Source of the DNA: Acanthosoma haemorrhoidale
Lineage: Eukaryota > Arthropoda > Insecta > Hemiptera > Acanthosomatidae
Direction: 5' to 3'
DNA: 64,000 nt
NCBI GenBank assembly: GCA_930367205.1
Contig: OV884011.1
Coordinates: 140,675,937 to 140,739,936 of the forward strand
Made by a program: the position numbers and the translations under genes. Under the pieces are notes generated by a model. That model made no database searches, had not been told where the DNA came from, and saw only the letters and a program-made list of their open reading frames with translations. Shown here in pieces: positions 34,470-44,134 of the stretch; positions within the stretch are counted from its first letter, which is position 1; the number at the start of each line of letters is the position of its first letter.

Positions 34470-36380
34470 TTTTTTCCCTCAGATAAATTATAAAAAATCG
34501 TCAATATGCTTGTGGTTATAACTTAATGCTACAAGTGACTGTTTAATTTTACGTATTGAATAACTACCAGTAACTACGAATAAAATTTACTATCTGGTGC
34601 ATCTAAAGTAAAGTATAATGGGTCTTTCAGCTGCCGTGTCGGCAAGAGTTATTGTGGGAGATTAAGTACAATAGCTTATGTCAGCAGGTTTGTTGTTGTA
34701 ACTCAACGTGGTTAGCATTTCTTTTAATAGGAAATGGCATAGAGTTTTTAGTGATGATTTGATATATACGCAAATTCTCAGATATAGAATGAATAAATCT
34801 AATAAAAAAAGTAGTGACTTTCGAACGAATTTGTTGTTCAGTACTTTTCGTAGCCAGAAGCCACGATTGAATATAATGACTGGTATAGATCAGTTAAGGA
34901 TCGTTGAAACGCTGTCCATCTCGAGCGCCACCCACGTGTTGATATATAGTTCAACGGGGCTGGGTGGGTGTGCGCGCCGACTTCCTCATTCGGTGCCGAT
35001 CGCGCAGATAATAACTAGATCTGATAGTTCCGCGGTCCTGCCCGTGTATTGACAAAGGGGAACGTTGCGACAATAAAAAACATAATCGAAAACAGTCGTC
35101 ATGGCTTATTGGTTCTTGGAAGTTTGCAGCAATACTTCTGGTAAGGGTATGCACTGGTTAGAGAACAATCAGCTATTCTAACAATAGGAATCCTTACATA
35201 GTATTCACCGTTAAGATATGGTGACCTACAGTATTAGACGCAAAATCTGCATAAAAAAGAAGATATCACAGAATCACGAATGATGTGACGGTTATGGTAC
35301 CTGCTTGAGGAATTGGTTCCAATTAATTTTCTGCTCCACAGTTAAAATCGAGTGGGTCCTGCTGAGAAATCCTAGCGCTCCAGGGAGTACAGTAGTAAGG
35401 CTACATTTATAAAAGTTGTTAAATCGCATTTATATTTAACAACAGAATACTTTAGGTCATTTTGGCTGGGAAGAGTTCGACAGATGAATTTAATGATGAG
35501 TTTAAACCATCACGTACCTTGGGAAAAATACTTCTTCAGCCAACTCTAGGTAACTTCAAGGAAATTAGAAATCACTTCGAGTTATGCATATTTTTGAGTT
35601 TTTTCTCTTAGCTGATATTTTTGTCTCGGCATTGCTTGAACCGCTTAACCATCCGCGTTCATAACTTCAACATCAGTGAATTCCGCTTCTCTTTTTCTTT
35701 TGCATAAAAGTCTAACTTGATTTGGCTGCGAATGCAAAGTATACCACAATTAGTGCCAATGTCCTTGTTCTTCTGGTTTCCTTCACTTACAGCTTGGATA
35801 ATCTGTCGACTCATTGTTAACGTAAGCCCAACACTTGCAGGTGGCTGATCGTAAAAAGAGGGGGAAGACTCAAGCGAGAAGTTGTAGGGTGACATAGTGG
35901 GGATGATAATGTCACATGAATGATGAACTTATGAATAATGTAATTCATCGACAGCACATCCCCAACACCCATAAATTTGGCTTCCTTTGAGGTGTAGAGG
36001 TAAACAGCTCTTTCCTTTAACTTATAGAGGTAAAATTTATCGTGAAATTATTTCCAGCTATACTTGAGTTTTGTCCATATTTTTTGTCGACAGTTTTATT
36101 ATGCTAAGAATATTATAATGCTAAAAGTAGAAGGGGGTTGAGCAGAACGTATATCTACCTCGTGACTTCATGGAAGTCACTGATGGTTCCTGTTATTTTT
36201 AAGTAAGCAACCGCACCCCTCCTTACTCGCTATTCCCAGAACTAGCCTTTTCTTATAGATATATGTCTCAGCTTTTAGCCCCAGACCCCTACTTGTTCCC
36301 TGTTCCTGTTCCAACACATTACACCCAGTATGTAGTAACGTAACTCTTAATATTTGTATATACCAGTGTTTTGCTTGTAC
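34470..36380. other. No confirmed gene; GC-rich patch near 34.95-35.05 kb
   Basis: A + strand frame of 114 codons (34708-35052, GTG start) runs through a GC-rich patch that includes CACGTG. It has no splice context or homology. The rest is AT-rich. Confidence 0.3.
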
Positions 36381-36385
36381 TTTAT

Positions 36386-36391
36386 AATAAA
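36386..36391 (+). terminator. AATAAA with downstream T-rich element
   Basis: TTTGTATATACCAG, TTTGCTTGTACTTTATAATAAAGC and a T/C run look like a 3' UTR end. The preceding 250 bases are open-stop, C-rich sequence resembling a LINE 3' UTR, but I cannot match it to the other elements here. Confidence 0.25.
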
Positions 36392-36399
36392 GCTTTTCT

Positions 36400-37465
36400 T
36401 TCTTTTCTTTTAAAATACTCTCCTCTACAAAGATTATTTAACTGACTAACCAAAACAAGGCTTTCTCAAGATAATAGAAAAAAATCTTTGTATCAAATAA
36501 TTCAAGTAATCTGAGGATCAAGTTATCGACAGTCGACTGTACAATTAAATCACTCTTATGGCGAACAACTTCATAACCCTGCAAGCACTTTTAATCTAAA
36601 ACCGACAAGGAACAGAAATTCGGAAACAGATTGATAAATCTATAAACTGAATTTTATTATTATTCCCAAGTGCCTTAATTATATTTGACCAAACACAATG
36701 TTTTAATGGAGAGATTAAGACATAAATTACAGAACTAATAAGGAATCGCACATGTTGGCAACATTATTATACGATAGTTAAGGTTTCAAAATTTCTGGAT
36801 TGTTAGTGATTTTTTTTTCACTTGCAACTCCGTAACGTTGGCGTTTTCAGGCAGGATAGCCCATCATTCCAAGGCATAATAGTCTTTTTGTAATTATAGT
36901 CCCTGCTCAATATAGAAGGTTGATCAAAGTACCTTCATTATTTTTCATTTGGTTGCTATTACTTATAAAGTCTTTGGGGCATCGAATGGAACTAACTACT
37001 ATGCAAGTACAACAAAAACGCGTTGAGTTCAAGTTTTGATATCGATGTTAATGACAGTTTAATGATTTTATGTAATTACAGCTAATCGGGATGAACCCTA
37101 CTTAAAATTATAAAAATATTTTTTTATTAGCATGTTATAATAATTAACTCTTAATTGTGTGTTATTGAGATAGCCACAACATCAAACGCGATCCCCCATG
37201 TAAACGTTTATATCTGTAGTCAAGCAAGAGAGTCATAAATACATTACCAGGCATCCAGAGGGCTGGTTTGACCTCCTCCCAAAAAAACAGCCTATTTTCA
37301 TAACAAACTATATGGTCACCTAAATACCAACCTACAAACCATTCCCTCTCTTAAGATCTCCACACTCGCATGCGACGGAGTTTTGCTGGAGGACTAACCT
37401 AGTTTGTGTCCTTATTAGACAAAAAAGTAAAGGATTTGTCCATTCATTATCCCTTTCGTTAGTCT
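36400..37465. other. No recognisable gene
   Basis: AT-rich sequence without recognised features. Confidence 0.4.
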
Positions 37466-37470
37466 TAGAC

Positions 37471-37590
37471 TTATCTGCAGGTGTCCCAAGAACGTGGCTG
37501 ACAACGGTTGCCTGACCCGAGTAATGCGCTACAAGACTCGAGTCCGCGGGTCAGCAACCGTTCAATTGACCACGTTCCACTCTCAGATAA
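37471..37590. repeat. Nested hairpin of about 120 nt
   Basis: Four arm pairs lie in symmetrical order: TTATCTG/CAGATAA (37471, 37584), GAACGTGG/CCACGTTC (37490, 37570), AACGGTTGC/GCAACCGTT (37503, 37554) and TGACCC/GGGTCA (37513, 37548). About 30 perfect base pairs are interrupted by unequal internal loops, with an apical loop of about 29 bases. The apical loop holds GACTCGAGTCC, which resembles a tRNA B box. Candidates are a foldback/MITE relic, a tRNA-derived repeat inverted on itself, or a hairpin RNA. The loops are large for a microRNA precursor. Confidence 0.6.
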
Positions 37591-37599
37591 CTGAAGAGG

Positions 37600-38280
37600 G
37601 GAGCTGATGCTTTCGTTAACGTCTGTAAAAATAAAAGGAATATGTTCTGTAACCTGTCAAAAATTACGGATAACAAAGTAACATATCCACTATTAATATT
37701 TTGTTAGTATGTAGTAATCTTGTTTATAATAATTATCTTTAAAATAATTTAATTATATTATTATTTACAGAACACGACAGGCTGTTATGATTTGCCATTA
37801 CGCAATTGAACTCCTTTTTTTTCATCTAAACTGTACAACATAGAGAAATATTTTTCTTCTGAACCGTCGGTAAGTCACTGTAACCCTTAGGGTTATATTA
37901 TATAAATATTACGTCGCTAAGTCTTTTCAAAGTGTAGCACGTTTCGGGCAAGCTTAAACGTGGACAAACAGTGAGATTCTATTGAACACAGTATTTTTTT
38001 ATTTCCTAAGCGAGAGTTTCTCTCTATTAGCCGGGTATTGAAAAATTTACGTCATGCCCACCGCAGTTGGTCGAGGGGAAAAAACAATGAAATAACTACG
38101 GTTCCAAATAAAAAAAATCAGGACATAACATAATTTTATCCTTAAAAATCTGTAAATCACATTTCTTTTTTTAGTATTGAACATCTTTATTAGAAAATCA
38201 CTATTTGTTTATATAACATTATTAATTGTGAAGTAAAATGTTCAATTCCATTCATACACTTAATGCACTACCTGCCCAGG
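37600..38280. other. No recognisable gene
   Basis: AT-rich sequence. CGTCG|GTAAGT near 37870 has a good donor-like tail but no open frame before it. Confidence 0.4.
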
Positions 38281-38283
38281 AGC

Positions 38284-38650
38284 TCCCCCCCCCCTCCAAC
38301 TCCCAAGGCTGACCCCATCAAGCTGACAGAAGATCCGGAAGAAGATGATCTCTCCCGCCTACCCGCCATCATGTGAAGATCCTTATTTCTAAGTAATGAA
38401 AATTTATAATCAATGATTCTTCCAAGGCGAAGGGACAATATTCAAAGATTGCGGATGCAAGCTGAATGCTTAAATGTAAATAAATCATTTATTATATAAA
38501 TAGATAAATTATTTGTTAAACATTAAGTCGTATTTCTCAACAAGTAAAAAACACAAATAATAAAACAGGCAAATTTTAGCTAAAAGAAATAATGATTTAG
38601 ATCGGAAATACGGAGGGGGGGGGGTGGCGGCGTAGGGCTTTGGGTGTCCA
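38284..38650. repeat. Opposed C-run and G-run, G-quadruplex-capable
   Basis: A run of about 10 C at 38284-38294 (GAGCTCCC..CCTCC) faces a run of 10 G at 38615-38624 (CGGAGGG..GTGG) 320 bases later. GGCGGCGTAGGGCTTTGGG follows. The G-rich strand at 38615-38645 has at least four G-tracts with short loops. The two runs are complementary and could pair. Confidence 0.5.
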
Positions 38651-38659
38651 GTGAAGGAT

Positions 38660-39430
38660 TCTAGATGCAGGGACAGGATGCGAAATATACTGGAGGGCTT
38701 GGCCCAAGGGGAAGATATTTATTTATTGTGATTTCTATCGTTGGCTCTCAAAACATTATTGTTTAAAATAGTTTTCAAGGTACCTTTTTTATTGTACATC
38801 CTGAACCGATGGACTATGGACAGTAGATCAGAACATTAAATCTACATCAGCTTCTGAACTGTGTAAAATAAAACAAGTTTACAACGCTTAAGTAACAAGC
38901 CTAAGTTATGCCTGAAATAGATAAATGTTGGTACTCGAAATGAGACTAAGCAAAAAATGTGAAGACGAAATAATATGAGAGGTTAAGCAAGGAGCGAACT
39001 ATACTAGAACGAAGAACAATTACAATAGGCGGAGTAGAGAGACCTATGGTTATAGTTATTGGAGTCAATTGGGCTAAGCCTCCTCGGAGCGGGCTGAGTA
39101 ATTGAGGAAGCACTTACTTAATTGTTTACTAATTATCTTAGACCATGGCCGGCACGTTTTTCAGAGTGATTAATCATTCATAGCTTTGTAGATAGTCGGC
39201 TTCCCGCAGGCAAAGTGTTCAATGGATTTAGGAGGGCTGCGGGGCGGGGGAGCACCAATACGTCGAAAATCTAAGTGTATGCAAACTGTTGTAATTGAGG
39301 GGAACAAAGCTTTCAGAAAACCTACGATATTTAGTGTCTTACAAAAATTTTTTTTTGTTACTTTTAAAAAGCTATTTCTAACTTCTTCTTTTCCTACCTT
39401 CTGTAAGCTGTTATATTAAGTGCAAAGGGC
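38660..39430. other. No recognisable gene
   Basis: AT-rich. A GGCGGGGGAG patch near 39240 and a 65-codon frame with no support. Confidence 0.35.
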
Positions 39431-39650
39431 TACCCTCAGCCCATATCTTCCAAGTTAGATATCTTGTAGGGCCTACCCCGAAATTCTCATTTCTATAGTC
39501 TAGCGTCTAATTTCCCATGCGATGCAAACATGACGAAACCATTTTAGCTGGTGCTCCTCTGGTATCTTTAGGATTAGTCTCACACCCAGCTCCTTTCCTA
39601 TTCTGTTATGTCGATCACAGTCTTGTCGTCTTGCTTGACCAAGGTTCTTT
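39430..39650 (-). mobile_element. RTE-type non-LTR retrotransposon, C-terminal fragment
   Basis: On the minus strand, about 39613-39500 reads RHNRIGKELGVRLILKIPEE then HQLKWFRHVCIAWEIRR. This matches the typical RTE/BovB-group C-terminal region 'DRIRN..IR.ELGV..IL..I.E.QLRWFGHV.RM'. The frame is open for 37 codons and then stops. Upstream, the minus frame toward 39720-39909 may hold more of the element in other frames (for example ALEARMSSRV), but that part is uncertain. No catalytic domain is present, so it is an old fragment. Confidence 0.6.
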
Positions 39651-39929
39651 TAAGGTATCACACCTCGATTGCTGATGTCTTTGCTATTTACTGACGTGTT
39701 TTTTGAGAGGCGTCCAAATTTCAGAGGCACGCAAAAACACGTGATGACATTCTAGCCTCCAATGCCGATTGGTTCACTAGTAGCGTGTTAACAAAACATA
39801 GTCTGTAAGGGAGAAGAGGCTTCGGTATTTCTGGCCACATACGATACGATCGAAGTATTCTCTTACATCTTCTAGGCCCATCAACACCAAATATCATACA
39901 TAGGTTCAATTGAGGCTCTTAAATTGCAA

Positions 39930-40720
39930 ATTTGATTAGAATCAGATCATATTTCAAAGCAAAAAGTCTGCCGTAATGAAGTACTGTTAAAGACCTGGGC
40001 TCTTATTATTGAGCTGTTAGTTGACACACCATCTGACAGCTCCATCAGGAAGCAATCAAGCACCTATACACTTCGGTTTAGTGTAGGAAGGGAAGGCTAC
40101 TCCATACCGGGTACCTCGTGATTTCAACTAACACAGCACCGATTATTATAAATCTGCTGCCTACATTGGGAATCGACTCGCAAGGCCTCTAATACCGTAA
40201 AACAACAAAATAAGATGTTATATCTTACCCCCCCTCTTTCTGCACTCATAAGTTCAAGCACATAACAGCGTAATAAATTAAGTTTTATATATTTTTCAAT
40301 AAACCTACTACCATTTTCGCTGTATTAGTAAATAAGTTTCTATTTCTGAGTGCGTGGTTATTATCTGAGTGTGCGGTGGAGTTCAAGTTGTCAGCCTGTT
40401 AATACGTGCCACCGTGTGAGCTTTAAAACAATTAATATCCCACGTGTTGGTGGCTACACCAGATTAATTCTATCGAACAATGGGTACTTAGAATTTTCTT
40501 AAATGATTACTTCAACTTCGCTTAGGTATATAAGGGAAAAGTAGCTTCAGCTTTCCATACCATCACTTTTTTGAATCATTCTATCAATTCGAAACGATTA
40601 CCCATTGAATACTTTCACTTTCTCGATTGTTGTATTCGTTCCATACTTTAAGGAAGGGTAAGCTTTGAACGATTTTCGATAAATGTATGAATAATTTGAA
40701 TTACACGTCTACCTTTGCAT
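39930..40720. other. No recognisable gene
   Basis: AT-rich, no recognised feature. Confidence 0.4.
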
Positions 40721-40726
40721 AATTCC

Positions 40727-40753
40727 TTTTTTTTTTTTTTTTTTTTTTTTCAG
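40727..40753 (+). repeat. T24 tract ending in CAG
   Basis: Twenty-four T followed by CAGTTGTATAAATAG. It could act as a + strand acceptor but no open frame follows. More likely the reverse-strand poly-A of a retroposed sequence or simple slippage. Confidence 0.5.
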
Positions 40754-40954
40754 TTGTATAAATAGATTTAATTTAAAATGATGTAAGTGTAATTTTTTTG
40801 AGATTTTATCACTTTCATAAGAAGCGAATTATTACAGATATGTAAATGGCAAAAAGTTTATTGCTACATCACGAATCAACTAATTTGGAATTGATAACGT
40901 TAAATGAACTGTGATACTACCTTCATTCTGATAATGTTTTCAAACGGGCAGGAA

Positions 40955-40985
40955 AGGAGCTTACCTGAAAAAGAAAGAAATACTA
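40955..40985 (-). other. Candidate recursive splice site (ratchet point C)
   Basis: On the minus strand TTTCTTTCTTTTTCAG runs directly into GTAAGCTCC, with the junction between 40965 and 40964. Fourteen unbroken pyrimidines give a strong acceptor, and GTAAG is a good donor core. No exon lies between. Same strand and form as the sites at 9.0, 28.4 and 61.0 kb. Confidence 0.5.
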
Positions 40986-41349
40986 TTTAAAACATTGCTT
41001 TATAAATCACAATATATTAACAAAAGTGTGTAAAATGTATAATACACTTTTAAAAAATATTCAAAGGAAGCGTCAGGTAGCATTAGCGTAGCAGCAAGAA
41101 ATATGCTCCTTATTCCCATTATACTGCGTCCCATTGCTTACTATGAACAGGTGGAACCATGCCCTGATTCATCGGCCTTCTTTATACTTAAACACGATAT
41201 CTGCTTCGTTGATTACCAGTTTCTGTTTTACAAGTGAAGACTTTTATAGACAAATAAGATCGTTATTTTGAGTATGGACAATGGATGGTCGACTAGACAA
41301 CACAGATCAAGAGGACAACCGGTACTTGTTGGAGTAAGTGTGTCAGTAT

Positions 41350-41371
41350 AAAAAAAAAAAAAAAAAAAAAA
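41350..41371. repeat. Poly-A tract (22 nt)
   Basis: Uninterrupted A-run after GTCAGTAT. It may be the tail of a + strand retroposed copy, but the sequence before it is not recognised. Confidence 0.6.
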
Positions 41372-41499
41372 GAACTCTTGAGGAGGAAACAAGAAGGTAG
41401 AATATATAAAATATTTTAATAGGAAATATTGTCATTGGTGTAACATAAATTCGATAAAAAATATACCGATATTATTTTTACTCAGTTTAGTTATTCGAA

Positions 41500-41820
41500 G
41501 AAATAACTTGGAAGGTGAATAGATTCTTGTAGTGATGACCACCAGATGCACCAGGACATCCAACGTGAGCCCTTGACTAAAGTGGAGTACTTGCGCAAGT
41601 CAAGAACAGGCTGAACACAAAGTGAGCCTTGAAACAATTTTGAAGCTAGCTGGTTCCAAGGTGTGGGTTGGCAGCACTATCTCCCAAGTCTGGTCAACAA
41701 CTGATACCACTCTCCGACTGAGAAATATTTGCTGTTGGCAATCCTGTCCTGACTAATAAATTCCCCAGTAATCAGAACTAGTCAGACCCCCATCTTCATC
41801 CCCACACAACAAGACGAAAT
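41500..41820. other. Moderately GC-rich segment, unassigned
   Basis: Base composition is closer to balanced than the surroundings, and the minus strand has open runs such as SLQEVVITTRI-like and KLFQGSLCVQPVLDL. The frames are interrupted. It may be an eroded mobile element, but no motif is recognised. Confidence 0.25.
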
Positions 41821-41869
41821 TATAAAACCAGCGGGATTACAGACTGAAACATGTAATTATTAATATACA

Positions 41870-41907
41870 GCGGTACAAGCTAATGCACGTGCTTTAGCTT
41901 GCACCGC
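41870..41907. repeat. 38-nt near-perfect palindrome centred on CACGTG
   Basis: GCGGT a CAAGCTAA t GCAC | GTGC t TTAGCTTG c ACCGC: 17 of 19 arm positions pair. The centre is GCACGTGC, which contains the E-box CACGTG. It is followed by three GCACT units. It can form a cruciform or bind a dimeric factor. Confidence 0.7.
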
Positions 41908-41999
41908 ACTGCACTGCACTGGTGGCGGTAGCTCCAGGTCGAGAATTTACTATTACATAAAACTGTAATAAAGAGACACAAACTAATAAATGAAATAGG

Positions 42000-43140
42000 T
42001 TGGTTTTTTGGTGTTTTTTTTTTAAATCGAAGCAAAATAATAAAGTAAAGATAAAATAAGGACCTCTTAAAGTATATTTAAACTGAAAGTGCCAAAAACC
42101 AATAAAAATTAGTTTTTTCGGGTCATGACTGCGTGATCTATTTCAATAGCTCAATCATTGCCGTACCTGTTGCGGTCGATCTAAACCAAAAATACATTGC
42201 ACGTACTCTAAAATTGATAACTATGAAATACTAATTCGATCTGAAAAATCTGAATACTTTCTGTTGAGGTGTAAGGGGCTGTAGTATTAAAGGGGGCAAT
42301 GAGGAGCTCACTATACAGTAAATAAGTCCGAAAAAATTAAATATTGCTGCATACCCTGTCAATTTTCTTCGGTTTCATACATGTTTCGTAAATCAAACTT
42401 TGATCATTACAGGAGTGAGAACCTTCAATGGTTTTGGGGCATAAATACATACCTCACTAACGAACGCGGTGCACAATGCCAACATAAACCACATAAAACA
42501 AGGAGTAACGCCGCTTCCTCTTTCATAAGGGCCACCGGATACCGGAAGTGATACATCAATTTCCTTCCTTTTCTCACCCCCCATGGACTAAAATGGGGGA
42601 GGTTCGCTAATCAAAGGGCTTCCGGTAACGTTGTTCGAACAGACGCTTTGATGACTCGACAAGAACAAACCAAACGAATAGCCAACCAAATGGTGCTTAA
42701 AAGCGATAATAAATAAAAACTGTAAGTAATAATGGAGATAACAAATATGGATCAAAGTATAAAATATTGATCCACTGATCAATGGTCTCACTATTTCTTT
42801 CTCATTATATAGGATTTTTTAAATATTTTCGAATGAAAAGATTTTTTATTACGTTTCTTAACGCCACCCAATTATTACTACTTATTCCTTAAGCACAATC
42901 ATTGATTATTCATGTTGTACCAACTTCTTCGCCACGAATAAATAAGTTCCCTTCTTCTCGTACCAGAAAACACCCATCTACGTTTCTATATTTCAATAAT
43001 AAAAACCTTAGGGTTAACTGGTTCACGACACGGAGCTCACTAGGGGGCGCGGGCATAGCTCGGCCTCTGACCGGCCGAGATTCGGAGCTTTTTCCATAAC
43101 CTTCGTTTTAGCGGCCATTTTACCAGGAAGTTGAACGACA
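42000..43140. other. No recognisable gene; GC-rich hairpin near 43.07 kb
   Basis: AT-rich up to 43.0 kb, then a GC-rich patch with CTCGGCC/GGCCGAG arms (43059-43079) shortly before the Jockey fragment. Nothing coding is recognised. Confidence 0.4.
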
Positions 43141-43149
43141 CACCCATGA

Positions 43150-43640
43150 ACTCTTACCGGCTTACACACTTAGTGACTTCCCCCAATATATCACTGCGCT
43201 TCAAGCTAAAGATTTATAAGAGTAAACTCAGGCCTGCTGGGCTATACGGTGCACCGCTTTTTGGTCATTTGACTTAAGCGACAGTAAGTCGACGCCAACA
43301 ATTTCAAAACGGCAAACTTATGAAAGTGGTCAGACATACTACACTCCAGCAGCGGAGAAACAGTGAGCTCCACGAGGATTTTGAGATGCCTATGGTGGAT
43401 GAATTCATTCATCGCATACATATCAAGTTCTTCGATTCGTTGCAATACATGACAAACTCCGTGGTCAACACGATTAACCCCGCTCCGTTCCCCCATCGAT
43501 GGCAGAAGGCAGTCAAGGGAGGAATGTCCTAGTTTTTAAGGTAGTATGTAAGTTTAGTTTTTGAGTCCCTTATTGTAACCCGAAGGCGAGCTCCATCACC
43601 TAGTCATGTTCCTTTTATATAATTTTAACAATAAAAAAAA
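43150..43640 (+). mobile_element. Jockey-type element, second lineage, RT C-terminus and 3' UTR
   Basis: One frame reads TSPNISLRFKLKIYKSKLRP then AGLYGAPLFG (43179-43264). This is the classic Jockey 'KL.LYK..L.P.WTYG..LWG' block. After a TAA (43275-43277) the same frame continues through VRHTTLQQRRNSELHEDFEM and PMVDEFIHRIHIKFFDSL to KAVKGGMS and a stop at 43530-43532. That part equals the Jockey C-terminal 'N..LH.DL..P.V.EFI....KFFDSL' region. Only one in-frame stop and no frameshift over some 350 bases make it the best-preserved RT relic here. A 3' UTR follows to an AATAAAAAAAA near 43630, presumably the tail. Confidence 0.8.
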
Positions 43641-43794
43641 TGTTAGTTTTTTCAAGTCACAAACCCCTTCAAATTCATAAGTTATGCAGTAGAAGGAGCA
43701 AACCACAACAATTAAATTGCTTACACAACTTATGCTTATTAATTTAGAAACTTATTAAAAATAGGGGTTAAGGGGGAAAAAATCCATTCATTTG

Positions 43795-43860
43795 GAACCC
43801 GGCACCTGAAGGGAAGAGACCCTAGCCCGCGGCGGGCGCCCCCCTCACAGCCCGACAATT
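43795..43860. other. GC-rich patch with GCCCGC-G-GCGGGC palindrome
   Basis: The 13-base palindrome at 43825-43837 lies in a C-rich stretch isolated within AT-rich DNA. No function is recognised. Confidence 0.4.
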
Positions 43861-43974
43861 CAATTATGCAAAAAAAAGTAAATTTAAAAAATAAAAATAA
43901 TTATTAAGCAGGCTGCTAAAACTTCACATTACAATTTTCATTGCGGTACAGGTTCACTAATAAACGTATACATG

Positions 43975-44130
43975 GAGAAAATATGGAATCCAAATACTTC
44001 CTCCACGAAAATGAAAATGAAACTAAGAAATTGTTTTAATTTCCAACCAAAGAAAAAATATACTGGCAGGATCGAGACTCGAACCCGCCGGAGCCAATTG
44101 CTTTCAGTCTTACTTTTTGAGAGCTTGGTC
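43975..44130 (-). repeat. tRNA-derived SINE-like copy 4
   Basis: On the minus strand, TTTGACCAAGCTCTC is an A-box-like segment and GGCGGGTTCGAGTCTCGATC holds a perfect T-arm/B box. The tail CTGCCAGTATATTTTTTCTT, TGGTTGGAAATTAAAACAAT matches the copies at 28.8, 29.1 and 33.2 kb. This is the most complete tRNA-like head of the four. Confidence 0.6.
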
Positions 44131-44134
44131 AAAG

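Noticed and set aside
41500..41760. Jockey or RTE coding fragment on the minus strand
   Set aside because: Several open runs look protein-like but I could not place any RT, endonuclease or gag motif with confidence.
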